From assembly GCF_013299165.1 (NCBI RefSeq), contig NZ_JAAFKD010000006.1:124001-188000 (forward strand): a stretch of 64,000 nucleotides of DNA. Direction: 5' to 3'. The notes beneath the pieces are model-generated. The model had not been told where the DNA came from. It saw nothing but the letters and a program-made list of their open reading frames with translations, and did no database searches. The position numbers and the translations under genes are program-made. The stretch is from Microcoleus sp. bin38.metabat.b11b12b14.051 (GTDB lineage: Bacteria; Cyanobacteriota; Cyanobacteriia; Cyanobacteriales; Microcoleaceae). Position 1 is the stretch's first letter; the number at the start of each line of letters is the position of its first letter. This document shows, in pieces, positions 1-8,823 of this stretch.

Positions 1-511
1 CTTCCAGCACATTGGGACTCATCAAAATTTGAGTTTCCCTCGGCAGCAAAGATGCGATACTAAAGTCAATCAGTTTGACTTCTTTAGTTTGGGGATTAAT
101 CAGAATATTGGCGGGTTTAATGTCTTTGTGAATGATGCGGTGGCGGTAAAGTACGTTTAATGTGTTGCAGAGAGCGATCGCAATTTGGAAAAACTCGATT
201 AAAGTGGGTACAGTTTGCCCTTGTCCCGTCCATTGTTTTAAAGAAATTCCCCCGAAGTCTTCCACAATCAACGCATAGCCGTTGCGGCATGACTCCAAAC
301 TGTAAGTTTGGATGATTCCGGGAAAACTTAAGTTTTTGGCGATCGCGTATTGATTGCGAAAATGCAAGAGTTCGCTAAAGCTGGGATACTCGTTCCGCAA
401 GACTTTGATGGTGACTGGTGTGCGATCGCACAGGCGAGTTCCGCGATAAACTATGGTGCGAGTTCCTGAATAAATGCGATCGAGAATTTGATAGCCAGTT
501 AGTTCTATCAC
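1..511 (-). CDS. Ser/Thr protein kinase, N-terminal part (cut by window start)
   Basis: Reading leftwards from a GTG at 511 gives an open frame to the window edge, about 170 residues of a Hanks-type protein kinase. Visible motifs are the ATP-lysine strand (TIKVLRNEY), the catalytic loop IIHKDIKPANIL and a DFS variant of the DFG metal motif (KLIDFSIASLL). HKD instead of HRD resembles the kinase domain of the 2030-aa protein at 40.8 kb, which belongs to the cyanobacterial class with an N-terminal Ser/Thr kinase followed by an ATPase and a histidine kinase. The rest lies outside the window, so membership of that class is inferred. The GTG start has no clear Shine-Dalgarno sequence, and no in-frame ATG lies nearby. 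Confidence 0.8.
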   Translation of the reverse strand, partial: MIELTGYQILDRIYSGTRTIVYRGTRLCDRTPVTIKVLRNEYPSFSELLHFRNQYAIAKNLSFPGIIQTYSLESCRNGYALIVEDFGGISLKQWTGQGQTVPTLIEFFQIAIALCNTLNVLYRHRIIHKDIKPANILINPQTKEVKLIDFSIASLLPRETQILMSPNVLE

Positions 512-617
512 AGCATTTTTTTTAAGTATTTTTTATTACAATTGTAATCTACTCATCAGTAAATTTTACATCGTATAAATACTGAGACATAAAACTAATT
601 TTATACCCAAGAAATAG

Positions 618-665
618 CTAACTGTTAACAGTTAACCGCATTCAGTTAACCGTTAACAGTTAAGC
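618..665. repeat. GTTAAC-type short tandem/inverted repeat
   Basis: A cluster of variants of a 7-9 bp unit around GTTAAC and AACTGTTA lies between the kinase start and the murE stop. It belongs with the other heptamer repeats in the window, and no gene is visible in it. Confidence 0.5.
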
Positions 666-670
666 CATTA

Positions 671-2197
671 TTAGTTAACGGAATTGAATCTGGCCGTCAA
701 GGCATCTCGCGCTTGTTCTCGATCGTCAAAATGGACTTTTTCGGTGCCCAAAATCTGATAATCTTCGTGTCCCTTACCTGCAATCAGCACGCCATCGCCG
801 GGTTTAGCGTCGATAATCGCGCTGCGAATGGCGGCGGCGCGATCGCACATAACGACGGGTTTTACAGTAGCGGGAATGCCTGCGAGCACATCTTCCAAAA
901 TGCGATCGGGATTTTCGGTACGCGGATTGTCGGAAGTAACAACGGCTACATCGGCTAACTCTGCAACGATTTTACCCATGAGGGGGCGTTTCGTGCGATC
1001 GCGATCGCCACCACAACCAAATACGCAAATCATTTTGCCTGGAATAAACGGCCGCGAAGCCTTCAGCAAGTTCTCCAAACTGTCAGGAGTGTGCGCGTAA
1101 TCGACAATCACGCTAATATCTTGGTCGGGACTAATTTGCACCCGTTCCATACGTCCCGGCACTCCGGAAAATTGAGATAATTTCTCCACAATTGCGGACA
1201 AATCTAAACCCAATTCTAAAACCGCACCGACAGCAGCCAGCATATTGGACAAATTGAACTGACCGACTAAAGGCAAAACAAAAGCAGTTTCACCCTTGGG
1301 AGTGTGGAGCATTCCCTTAACTCCATTCGGCTGATACTGCAAATCATCAGCATACAAATCAGCAGTTTTGTCGCTAGTGCTGTAACTCCAAACTTTATCT
1401 GATTTTAAGCTTTCAACAATCCGCCGCCCGTAGGAGTCGTCAATATTAATTACTGCGCGATTCTTGAGATATTTTTGACTAAATAACAGCGCTTTGGCAT
1501 CAAAATAATCCTCCATATCGCGGTGATAATCGAGATGGTCTTGAGTCAAGTTGGTAAACACAGCAACTTCAAAAGAACAGCCCAAAACTCGCTGCTGCGA
1601 TAAAGCGTGGGAACTGACTTCCATCACGCCGTGTTTGCATCCAGCCGCTACAGCTTCTGCTAGTTGTTTTTGCAAGTCGATCGCAAAAGGTGTAGTGTAA
1701 AGTGCAGTTTGTTGGAAACCCGGCCAGCGAGTGTAAAGCGTGCCGAAAATTGCCGCCGGTAACTGCATTTGATTGAGCAAAAATTCGATTAAATGAGTTG
1801 TGGTAGTTTTGCCGTTAGTCCCGGTAACACCGACAAGTTTTAATTTGCTAGCTGGATTGTCGTAAAATGCGGTGGCTATTTGACCGCAAATTTGAGCCAT
1901 ATCGGCTGCGACAATGACGCAGGGAAGCTCTTCTAGCCCCTCCTTGCTAAGGGGGGGTTGGGGGGGTGTTTTCTCGGCTGCTTGGGTGGAAATTATGGCG
2001 GAAATGGCACCGCTGGCGATCGCCCCCGGCCAAAAATCTCCCCCGTCTACCCGCGTCCCCGGCATTCCCAAAAACAAATCCCCCGCCCCACAAGCGTGGG
2101 AATTAGTCGATAAACCCTTGACTTCGGCATCGAGGGCTTGATGTTGGGCGTCAAAGGAAATACCGGAAAGTGTTGCTAATAATTCTCTCAATTTCAT
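671..2197 (-). CDS. murE: UDP-N-acetylmuramoyl-tripeptide synthetase (MurE)
   Basis: Cytoplasmic peptidoglycan-synthesis ligase that adds the third stem amino acid to UDP-MurNAc-L-Ala-D-Glu using ATP. The 508-aa product has the Mur-ligase P-loop GTNGKTT at residues 126-132, the EVSSHAL and NLTQDHLDYH motifs of the central domain, and DNPR at 423-426, which in this family indicates meso-diaminopimelate as substrate. The ATG at 2197 follows a good GAGGAG Shine-Dalgarno sequence. Oddity: residues 77-87 (TPPQPPLSKEG), in the linker between the N-terminal and ATP domains, are encoded by a G/C-run repeat that also occurs in intergenic DNA near 13.55 kb. It appears to be an in-frame repeat insertion. 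A glutaredoxin-like gene lies upstream on the same strand, about 300 bp away. Confidence 0.96.
   Translation of the reverse strand: MKLRELLATLSGISFDAQHQALDAEVKGLSTNSHACGAGDLFLGMPGTRVDGGDFWPGAIASGAISAIISTQAAEKTPPQPPLSKEGLEELPCVIVAADMAQICGQIATAFYDNPASKLKLVGVTGTNGKTTTTHLIEFLLNQMQLPAAIFGTLYTRWPGFQQTALYTTPFAIDLQKQLAEAVAAGCKHGVMEVSSHALSQQRVLGCSFEVAVFTNLTQDHLDYHRDMEDYFDAKALLFSQKYLKNRAVINIDDSYGRRIVESLKSDKVWSYSTSDKTADLYADDLQYQPNGVKGMLHTPKGETAFVLPLVGQFNLSNMLAAVGAVLELGLDLSAIVEKLSQFSGVPGRMERVQISPDQDISVIVDYAHTPDSLENLLKASRPFIPGKMICVFGCGGDRDRTKRPLMGKIVAELADVAVVTSDNPRTENPDRILEDVLAGIPATVKPVVMCDRAAAIRSAIIDAKPGDGVLIAGKGHEDYQILGTEKVHFDDREQARDALTARFNSVN
1934..1968. repeat. G/C-run repeat inside murE
   Basis: A C-run, TTGCTAAG, then G7-TT-G7 pattern matches the intergenic copy at 13542-13578 in the same orientation. 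In murE it is read in frame as proline-rich residues. Confidence 0.75.
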
Positions 2198-2293
2198 TTG
2201 AAAAACTCCTCACTTGGATGTTTTGAATAGGACTCGCGCAATTGTTTTAACCGTCATCACAGGGGATTTAAGCCCCCACCTTTAGGTGGATTG

Positions 2294-2328
2294 TTTTTAG
2301 GCAGGGGCTTAAATCCCCTGCCTAAAAA
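2294..2328. repeat. Perfect 14-bp palindrome with 7-nt loop
   Basis: TTTTTAGGCAGGGG pairs exactly with CCCCTGCCTAAAAA around CTTAAAT. A related half (GGGATTTAAGCCCCC) lies just before it at about 2262. It sits in the roughly 300-bp gap between the glutaredoxin-like gene and murE, both on the minus strand. It could end transcription from the first gene or be a dispersed palindromic repeat. No other gene is visible between 2198 and 2501. Confidence 0.6.
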
Positions 2329-2501
2329 CTTCGCACTCCTTGCGTCAACCCCTCGACTTCGCGGGCGGGATCTTCTGTCAACTGTTAACCCAGCCAGAGG
2401 TGCTTTGCAGCGCTTGGCGATGCAGGCCCCATACAGCTATTCTGTGCGCGGTGCGTGCCCCGAGGCCAGGATTAAAAGCTGAGTTTTTGCGTAAATCGTA
2501 T

Positions 2502-2810
2502 TTATTGTGACGGATCGACTGGCAAATATTTCTGTAACATTTGCTCCAATTGGGCAACTGTGCAACGAGGAGAAGGGCGGGGTAAAAGTTCTTCAGGGGA
2601 GAAAGCAGGTTCGCCAGCAGAATTTGTTGCCTGAGGTTGCACCTTAAACAAAACAGGAACTTCGTACTGATAAGCTTCAAACCAATCATCACGTTGAGTA
2701 ATATCTCGAACTTCCAGTTGAAACTTGAGGCTTTCAATCAGTTCGAGTTTTTCTTGCAACCCTTCGCACAAATGGCATCCGGGTTTGCTGTACAAAATCA
2801 ATCGCATCAT
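2502..2810 (-). CDS. Glutaredoxin family (thioredoxin-fold) protein
   Basis: A 102-aa protein that starts with a beta strand followed by SKPGCHLCEGL, a CxxC dithiol motif at the start of helix 1 as in glutaredoxin-like proteins. Residues 30-55 carry a VRDITQRDDWFEAYQYEVPVLF pattern containing the cis-proline (VPVLF) that completes the thiol site. Length and layout fit small cyanobacterial glutaredoxin-like/DUF836 proteins, whose reductant and substrate are mostly unknown. A cytoplasmic thiol-disulfide role is inferred from the fold. The C-terminal part is Pro/Ser-rich and degenerate. Confidence 0.85.
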   Translation of the reverse strand: MMRLILYSKPGCHLCEGLQEKLELIESLKFQLEVRDITQRDDWFEAYQYEVPVLFKVQPQATNSAGEPAFSPEELLPRPSPRCTVAQLEQMLQKYLPVDPSQ

Positions 2811-3280
2811 TACAGTAAGATTAAACTCGATCTTAAATTATCGAACGCGCGATCCTCGAAGAGGGCTTCGCTAACGCGATTTGGCAAAGCCAATGCGAGC
2901 AAAACACAACTCACGGCATTATTGCTACAATTCGCGATCGAGGCTATCTTAACATTTGAGCATAAACAATTACCAGAAATAATGGGTTTAAAGCGAATCC
3001 CTGCAAGCGAGAAATTAAAATCAGACTATTGATTACAGCAATCCTCTTCCTTGCGGGTAGAGCTCGCCCGTCAACTGTCAACTGTCAACTGTCAACTGTC
3101 AACTGTTTCTTATCTTCCTCTGCGTACTCTGCGCCTCTGCGGTCAAAAAATAAATCTAGTTCATCAATAATGCAATACTCAGGTGTATGCACAGCTACTT
3201 GTAAACTTAGTTTTAATCTGCTTGACTAATGAATCAAGCTAAAGTATATTCTCAAAATAGCCCTACAAACAGGAGGCCGT
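2811..3280. other. Intergenic region with dispersed repeats
   Basis: About 470 bp without a convincing gene. It contains a GATCCTCGAAGAGGGCTTCG-type dispersed repeat at about 2850-2880 (related copy inside the CBS-kinase gene at 47.5 kb) and a run of the heptamer TCAACTG at about 3068-3105. Its right end carries the AGGAGG Shine-Dalgarno sequence of the ligase gene. Confidence 0.6.
3068..3105. repeat. Short tandem repeat (TCAACTG)n
   Basis: About five perfect head-to-tail copies of the 7-bp unit TCAACTG. Such heptamer repeats are typical of filamentous cyanobacterial genomes. The complementary unit recurs at 30271-30324. Confidence 0.85.
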
Positions 3281-4555
3281 ATGGACTGCACCGAATACGC
3301 CGCAGCCAAGCGCAAAGCAGCCAAAAAAATTAGCGCCGATATTCGAGAACGTTGGAACAATCGCATCGTCACGCGGGAATTGCACTTGATGGGTGAAGCG
3401 GGGGCGGTGCAGTATCTGGCTGATTACGGACGCGGAATTGGTACGGCAAAAATTATTAGTTTTGCACTGTGTGCGGAGTCGGAAGGATACCCGGAAATGG
3501 CGATCGGCTTTTGGAAAAGAGCGTTTGAATTGGAAACCGGAGAACAGCCGACTAAAAACACTTCAAATAAGTCTACCACCAATCCTGCTCCTGCTGCAAA
3601 ATCAAAGGCTGCGGCGAAAGTTGAATTTGTCAACAATTTGATTGTCCCCGAATTACCACCGCACTTACAGCCGGGAAGGATTGTCACAATGCAGCCAGTT
3701 GACGCGCCCAGTGAACGTTCGTATTACATCGAAAATCCCGATTATTGGGGACAGCCAAAACGGGACGGCAATCGAGTGGTGGTTGTGGCGACGCCAGACA
3801 AAGTATACTACCAATCGCGATCGACAAACCTGCGCCAACAAGCATCAGTTGCGATCGATCGCACTTTAAGCGACACAGCAGCTAAAATTGGCATCTTTGT
3901 CTTAGACGGCGAACTGTATTACAAAAGCTGTACGGGTAGCGAACACCGCACGGGCGCGCAAGCTGCTACAGTTAATATTGAAAGCGGCTTTCCCACAACC
4001 CAGCCCACCGCAGTTTATGCTATTTTTAAAGCTTTGTTTTCCCACGGCAAAGATTTGACTGGGTTGGCGGAATCCGAACGAATTGCTGCCGGAGTTGCAG
4101 TTGGCGAAATGCTGCTGAGTTTATCTACCGAATTTGAAATTGTACCGACATCTCGCACTGCGGAAGAAAAACTTTTACTAGCCCAACAGCAGGAAGCTGA
4201 AAATAGAGAAGGCGAAGTTTGGGTTTTGCATGAATGCCGCTATGTCGGCGGCAAAGATGTTAAGAAGTTTCCGATGGTAAGAACTAAATACTGTCAGGAA
4301 TACGACTTATTTATTGTCGGGTTGACTGCGACAAAAGTTGCGGGGAGGCCGTTTAGTGCGATCGAGGTCGCACAAGAAATCGACGGCAAGTTAGTACCGA
4401 TCGGAACAGTGGGAACTGGCTTTAGCAGCGGGGAAATGCAGGAGATTGCCCGACTGTACGAGGCAAACCCTCGGGGAATCAAAATCAAAGTGCGATCGCA
4501 AGGATTGACAGAAAGTGGCAAACTGTGGCACGCCAGATTCCTGGAAATTTGTTGA
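3281..4555 (+). CDS. ATP-dependent DNA ligase
   Basis: A 424-aa nucleotidyltransferase-fold ligase that would seal nicks using ATP. Motif I is K160-R-D-G-N-R (KxDG, with the lysine that becomes adenylated). Motif III is FVLDGEL around 207-212, motif IV is EGEVW at 310-314, and motif V lies near TKYCQEYDLFIVG. An OB-fold follows, ending in LTESGKLWHARF, close to the C-terminus of LigD-type ligases. Residues 1-115 form an unfamiliar helical N-terminal extension and an Ala/Lys/Ser/Thr-rich linker. The ATG has a strong AGGAGG site. No Ku, polymerase or phosphoesterase partner is adjacent. A Uma2 nuclease and an SbcD-like nuclease follow on the same strand, which suggests but does not prove a DNA-repair role. 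Confidence 0.85.
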   Translation: MDCTEYAAAKRKAAKKISADIRERWNNRIVTRELHLMGEAGAVQYLADYGRGIGTAKIISFALCAESEGYPEMAIGFWKRAFELETGEQPTKNTSNKSTTNPAPAAKSKAAAKVEFVNNLIVPELPPHLQPGRIVTMQPVDAPSERSYYIENPDYWGQPKRDGNRVVVVATPDKVYYQSRSTNLRQQASVAIDRTLSDTAAKIGIFVLDGELYYKSCTGSEHRTGAQAATVNIESGFPTTQPTAVYAIFKALFSHGKDLTGLAESERIAAGVAVGEMLLSLSTEFEIVPTSRTAEEKLLLAQQQEAENREGEVWVLHECRYVGGKDVKKFPMVRTKYCQEYDLFIVGLTATKVAGRPFSAIEVAQEIDGKLVPIGTVGTGFSSGEMQEIARLYEANPRGIKIKVRSQGLTESGKLWHARFLEIC

Positions 4556-4643
4556 AATTGTAGGGAAACGGCAGTGTCGTTTCCTATCCTGGTATGCGAT
4601 TATTAAGCAATAGTGTCAAATAAAAATCTCGGAGGAAACATCA

Positions 4644-5219
4644 ATGTTTGTCAGCAAAAACAATTTTTACATCTCACCAGAAGAGTATCTAGAAGGCGAA
4701 CGAGTAAGCCCCATCAAACACGAATACAGACGCGGACACGTTTATGCAATGACTGGGGCAAAAAAGCCTCATATCGTTATTTCTAGTAACTTAGTAAGGC
4801 GGCTAGGAAATCATCTTGATGGCACCAACTGCATCGTTTTACCATTAGACATAAAAGTCAGACTGGAAGAAGCTAATTGCTATTACTACCCAGATATAGC
4901 GGTAACTTGCGACGAAAGAGAGATAAATTCCACCGACGATTTCATTTTTCATCCGTCTTTGATTATTGAAGTCTTGTCGCCGTCAACGGCTAGTTTTGAC
5001 AGAGGTGATAAATTTGCAGACTACCAAACTGCATCAAGTTTGCAGGAATATGTACTTGTCACTCAATCGGAAATCAAAATTGAATGTTTTCGACTCAATG
5101 CTGAGGGGCATTGGGTTTCTCAGATTTACCGACAAGGAGATGAGTTAGAGTTGACGAGTATAAATTTTCGCTGCCCGATCGAACAAGTTTATCAAAAAGT
5201 ACCAGGTATTACATTGTGA
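4644..5219 (+). CDS. Uma2 family (DUF820) PD-(D/E)XK nuclease-like protein
   Basis: A 191-aa member of a family strongly expanded in cyanobacteria. It shows the N-terminal SPEEYLEGE, the EYRRGHVYAMTG strand, the core YYYPDIAVTC and the FHPSLIIEVLSPSTASFDRGDK segment. The D of PDI and E of IEVLSPS are the presumed metal ligands of the restriction-endonuclease fold. Most members have no known substrate. A GGAGG Shine-Dalgarno site precedes the ATG. The gene lies between the DNA ligase and the SbcD-like nuclease on the same strand, with gaps of about 90 and 140 bp. Confidence 0.9.
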   Translation: MFVSKNNFYISPEEYLEGERVSPIKHEYRRGHVYAMTGAKKPHIVISSNLVRRLGNHLDGTNCIVLPLDIKVRLEEANCYYYPDIAVTCDEREINSTDDFIFHPSLIIEVLSPSTASFDRGDKFADYQTASSLQEYVLVTQSEIKIECFRLNAEGHWVSQIYRQGDELELTSINFRCPIEQVYQKVPGITL

Positions 5220-5264
5220 TGTATGAAAGCACATCGTCCGTACCTTCACAAAAATCTTAAACCA

Positions 5265-5331
5265 GGTTCGTAGTGAGGACTTTAGTCCTTCTTCAGAATC
5301 CAAAGAAGGACTGAAGTCCTCACTACAAACC
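5265..5331. repeat. Long imperfect palindrome (about 29-bp arms)
   Basis: GGTTCGTAGTGAGGACT... pairs with the reverse complement ending ...CCTCACTACAAACC around a short loop. A half copy (GGTTCGTAGTAAGGAATTTA) occurs near 20.6 kb. It is probably a dispersed MITE-like or REP-like element between the Uma2 and nuclease genes. Confidence 0.75.
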
Positions 5332-5359
5332 TAAATTACAATTCATAAATCAAAAAACA

Positions 5360-6601
5360 ATGATTAAAATCCTTCACCTTTCAGATATTCATATGGGAAG
5401 CGGCTTTTCCCACGGCCGCGTCAATCCAGAAACCGGGTTAAATACAAGACTAGAAGACTTCGCCGCCACGCTAAGTAAATGTATGGACAGAGCAATTTCT
5501 GAACCAGTAGACTTAGTTATATTCGGCGGCGACGCTTTCCCAGATTCAACGCCGCCACCGTTTGTAAAAGAGGCTTTTGCGCGCCAGTTTAGCCGCTTGG
5601 TAGAGGCGCAAATTCCGACGGTTTTGCTAGTAGGAAATCACGACCAACATTCCCAGGGACAGGGCGGCGCGAGTTTGGGAATTTATCGGACTTTGGGAAT
5701 ACCTAAGTTTATTGTAGGCGATCGCCTGGAAACGCACCTCATACACACCCGCAGCGGGCCCGTACAGGTGGTGACGCTACCTTGGTTGACGCGATCGACC
5801 TTAATGACCAAATCCGAGACTGAAAGCCTGTCTGTGGGCGACGTTAACCAATTATTAACCGAAAAACTGACGATCGCAATGGAAGGCGAAATCCGCCGCC
5901 TCGATCCAAACATCCCCACCGTACTATTAGCGCACTTAATGGCAGATAAAGCAAGCCTGGGGGCGGAACGTTTTTTAGCAGTGGGAAAAGGTTTTAATAT
6001 ACCCGTAGCCATGCTAAAACGCCCTTGTTTCGACTACGTTGCGCTCGGCCACGTCCACAAACACCAGAATCTCAACGCTAGCAATGATCCGCCCGTAATT
6101 TATCCCGGAAGCATCGAACGAGTTGACTTTAGCGAAGAGAAAGAAGACAAAGGCTTTGTGTTGATTAATTTGGAACGCGGCAAAGCCGAATGGGAATTTT
6201 GCGCGTTACCCGTGCGAGTGTTTCTGACGATTAAGGTAAAGGTGTCCGAATCCGAAACCCCGCAAGCTGACTTGGTGAAGGCCATTGGGAAGAAGGAAAT
6301 TCAAGATGCAGTCGTCAGATTGATCTACCAATTGCGATCGGAACAATTAGACTTAATTGATAACGCAGAATTGCACGCACTTCTCGGCGCAGCCCACAGT
6401 TACACAATTCAGCCGGAATTAGTCAGCCAGCTAGCAAGGCCGAGGCTGCCAGAATTGAATGCTAATAATAGTATAGAACCGTTAGACGCTTTGAAAACTT
6501 ATTTAGGAAGTCGCGAAGATTTGAAAGATATTACTGAAAGTATGTTAGAGGCGGCGCGAGATTTGTTGGGAATTGAAGAGGAAGTTTTGGTCGAATTTTA
6601 G
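5360..6601 (+). CDS. sbcD: SbcD-like DNA exonuclease (metallophosphoesterase)
   Basis: A 413-aa calcineurin-like phosphoesterase of the Mre11/SbcD type. Metal-binding motifs in order are D9-x-H11 (LSDIHMG), GGD at 56-58, GNHD at 92-95, H192 (LLAHLMAD) and GHVH at 230-233, so the catalytic set is complete. Family members process DNA ends and hairpins with the SMC-like ATPase SbcC. No sbcC is visible here, so the partner is either encoded elsewhere or absent. The C-terminal 150 residues would form the capping and partner-binding region. The ATG has no clear Shine-Dalgarno site. It converges with fmt across a short palindrome. Confidence 0.88.
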   Translation: MIKILHLSDIHMGSGFSHGRVNPETGLNTRLEDFAATLSKCMDRAISEPVDLVIFGGDAFPDSTPPPFVKEAFARQFSRLVEAQIPTVLLVGNHDQHSQGQGGASLGIYRTLGIPKFIVGDRLETHLIHTRSGPVQVVTLPWLTRSTLMTKSETESLSVGDVNQLLTEKLTIAMEGEIRRLDPNIPTVLLAHLMADKASLGAERFLAVGKGFNIPVAMLKRPCFDYVALGHVHKHQNLNASNDPPVIYPGSIERVDFSEEKEDKGFVLINLERGKAEWEFCALPVRVFLTIKVKVSESETPQADLVKAIGKKEIQDAVVRLIYQLRSEQLDLIDNAELHALLGAAHSYTIQPELVSQLARPRLPELNANNSIEPLDALKTYLGSREDLKDITESMLEAARDLLGIEEEVLVEF

Positions 6602-6637
6602 ATAAGACAGCGGTTTCAACCGCCTAGTCTTATAATG
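6602..6637. terminator. Palindrome between convergent genes
   Basis: ATAAGAC..GCGGTTT pairs with AACCGC..GTCTTAT. It lies between the convergent sbcD-like gene and fmt and belongs to the same repeat family as the copies at 32.07-32.31 kb. A bidirectional terminator role is inferred from position only. Confidence 0.45.
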
Positions 6638-6673
6638 AATGTTGTGGGGTGGGCCGGAGAGCCCGCCCTAAAC

Positions 6674-7678
6674 CTACAATTTAACCCCCAAAACCTCACC
6701 CGCAGCTAACCGAGTACCATTGGCAAAATCCACTCCAGACTGAACTTTTTTACCCGCCAACTGTACCTCTCGCAATAATAGCAAACCGTCGCCAGTTTGG
6801 ACGATCGCCCCAAAGCCCTTCACAACCCTGACAACCTCCCCATTTGCGCCCGACAACTCGGCCAAAACCGGCCATTCCCGTTCCAAAACCCTCAACTCCG
6901 CAGGTAATTGCAGCCAATATTCCGGCCCCACGGGCACAGTCGCAATCACCTTCAGAGAATTACCGCGAAAAGTCGTAGTGCAATCCGGGAAAAAACCCCT
7001 AACTTGATTATGAAGGGCGATCGCGCTTTTCGACCAATCCAGCACCAAATCCGCAGCCTTAATCATCGGCGCATAAGTCGCCTCATCATCATGTTGAACA
7101 ACAGGCTTAACATCCCCATCCCTCAACTTCACCAAAGTTTCCACCAACAAATCCGCCCCAACATCTGACAGTCTATCACCCAAAGAATCAGCATTATCCA
7201 ACAGCGAAATACCAGCAAAAGCCTTCAATAACATCGCCCCAGTATCCATACCAGCATCCATCAGCATCGTGGTAATTCCAGTAGCTTTTTCCCCATTAAC
7301 CAGACAGCGCTGAATCGGCGCCGCCCCGCGATACTTCGGCAAAATTGAACCGTGAACATTCACACAACCCAAACTCGGAATATCCAGAATTTCCTGAGAA
7401 AGAATCTGGCCATAAGCCACCACCACAAACACATCCGCCTCAGATTCCTGCAACTTAGCAATAGTTTCCGCATCCTTCTTAATTCGGCGCGGCTGTAAAA
7501 CCGGGAGACTGTGATTTAACGCCACATCTTTTATCGGTGAAGGCATCAATTTATTACCCCTTCCCCGGCGCTTATCCGGCTGAGTCACCACACCCACCAC
7601 CTCAAAATCAGGGTGACTCAGCAAACTCGACAAAGTAGGAACCGCAAAATCAGGAGTGCCAAAAAAAACAATTTTCAT
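6674..7678 (-). CDS. fmt: Methionyl-tRNA formyltransferase
   Basis: Formylates Met on initiator tRNA using 10-formyl-tetrahydrofolate. The 334-aa protein has the N-terminal [12 protein letters not shown] signature, the active-site strand [17 protein letters not shown] (N107, H109) and D145 in MDAGMDTG, followed by the C-terminal OB-like tRNA-binding domain. Length and motif order are normal. The ATG at 7678 lacks a strong Shine-Dalgarno sequence. The Uma2 gene upstream on the same strand is about 30 bp from it and could be cotranscribed. Confidence 0.97.
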   Translation of the reverse strand: MKIVFFGTPDFAVPTLSSLLSHPDFEVVGVVTQPDKRRGRGNKLMPSPIKDVALNHSLPVLQPRRIKKDAETIAKLQESEADVFVVVAYGQILSQEILDIPSLGCVNVHGSILPKYRGAAPIQRCLVNGEKATGITTMLMDAGMDTGAMLLKAFAGISLLDNADSLGDRLSDVGADLLVETLVKLRDGDVKPVVQHDDEATYAPMIKAADLVLDWSKSAIALHNQVRGFFPDCTTTFRGNSLKVIATVPVGPEYWLQLPAELRVLEREWPVLAELSGANGEVVRVVKGFGAIVQTGDGLLLLREVQLAGKKVQSGVDFANGTRLAAGEVLGVKL

Positions 7679-7712
7679 AAATATTTAGTTCGTTTTTATA
7701 ATCATAACAAAA

Positions 7713-8291
7713 TTACGCCATTAACTCATCCACCGCCACACTAAAACCTGGCAAAACAAGCTGAGTCTTCGCCACCTCACCAGACTTAAATAAAACCACA
7801 TCACCTTGAGTAATTACTAACACCCAACTACTCTTCGGAAATAGCAACCAAACTTCGCGACAACCAGAGTCTAAATACTCCTGCGCTTTTGCAAAAACAT
7901 CATCAGCAAAATCGCTAGGCGAAACAATCTCAGCTACCAGCGGAAAACTCTGCCGCAAAACTGAAAACTCTCCAACTTCCGCCAACAGTTCAGGAGTAAT
8001 ATAAGATACATCCGGTATTCGCCCTTTTTTGAGAGTTTGACAAGTAACTTCCACATAAACCTCACCGCCTTGGGCGCTTGAGTCCATGTAAATGCCCCAA
8101 TAGCGTACTAATCTAGCTTGAATTCGACGAGTCTTTGCAGTCATTCCCGGTTTCCCTACTACTTCTCCATTGACAAATTCTACAGGATGTTTGACTATCA
8201 CTTTACCATCCGCCCACTCTGTCCCGTCAGGAGGATTTTGCATCCATTCTTCCAAAGTTAAATCTAATTGTTCTACACTAAAAGTTGTCAT
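7713..8291 (-). CDS. Uma2 family (DUF820) PD-(D/E)XK nuclease-like protein
   Basis: The second Uma2 protein in the window. It shows LTLEEWMQNPPDGTEW, VEFVNGEVV, RIPDVSYITPE and PLVAEIVSPSDFADDV, with the D of PDV and E of AEIVSPS as presumed metal ligands. The start at 8291 (MTTFSVEQLD) is preferred because GGTGA lies just upstream and homologues begin with this segment. An alternative ATG lies at 8330. It is upstream of fmt on the same strand. Function is unknown, as for most of the family. Confidence 0.85.
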   Translation of the reverse strand: MTTFSVEQLDLTLEEWMQNPPDGTEWADGKVIVKHPVEFVNGEVVGKPGMTAKTRRIQARLVRYWGIYMDSSAQGGEVYVEVTCQTLKKGRIPDVSYITPELLAEVGEFSVLRQSFPLVAEIVSPSDFADDVFAKAQEYLDSGCREVWLLFPKSSWVLVITQGDVVLFKSGEVAKTQLVLPGFSVAVDELMA

Positions 8292-8448
8292 CTGATTCAC
8301 CAATTTTACTGCTAATGTCGATTTTATCATATCTCCCGAAACAGGGGAAACTCCTTGAATATGCCGCAGCCAGCCAGTCGCAGCTTGTTTGCAGATACCG
8401 CACTACCAGAAAAATGTATTCATAACGAACAAGTCAGCCGATCGCTAT

Positions 8449-8571
8449 TAGACCTCTTGCAAAAATCTTTTTTATCAACTTTTGGAACGGGCAAGATGCC
8501 CGTTCCACATAAAAAATATCTTTGTGGAACGGGCATCTTGCCCGTTCCTAACTATTTTTGCAAGAGGTCTA
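8449..8571. mobile_element. 123-bp MITE-like element
   Basis: Perfect 18-bp terminal inverted repeats (TAGACCTCTTGCAAAAAT and its reverse complement) enclose two internal copies of the palindrome GGAACGGGCAAGATGCCCG..., and no coding sequence. The ends begin and finish with TA, compatible with the TA target duplication of IS630/mariner-type elements. It lies in the roughly 530-bp gap between the Uma2 gene and the sugar-binding protein gene. The rest of that gap shows nothing else. Confidence 0.75.
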
Positions 8572-8823
8572 TTAAGCAAATTCCCGCATTCGAGCCTGTC
8601 GAAATGCCTCATTTAGCAAACAGGGCGATCGCACTTGACGGCAATTCCTTGCGATCGGATCTGGCAACAGGATAGACTAGGGCTTGAGTTTTCAGGGTTT
8701 TGTTTCCAAACACCTCCCCCCAGACTGCTGAGATTCCAGCAGTTTCACCAACCTCTAACCATCCGCGTCCATCCGCGTCCATCTGCGGTAAAAAAAATCT
8801 TCTTCCCTAAATACAACTAAAAA

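Noticed and set aside
3068-3105. Possible CRISPR-like array
   Set aside because: Units are 7-bp head-to-tail repeats without spacers, and the same holds for the other heptamer arrays.
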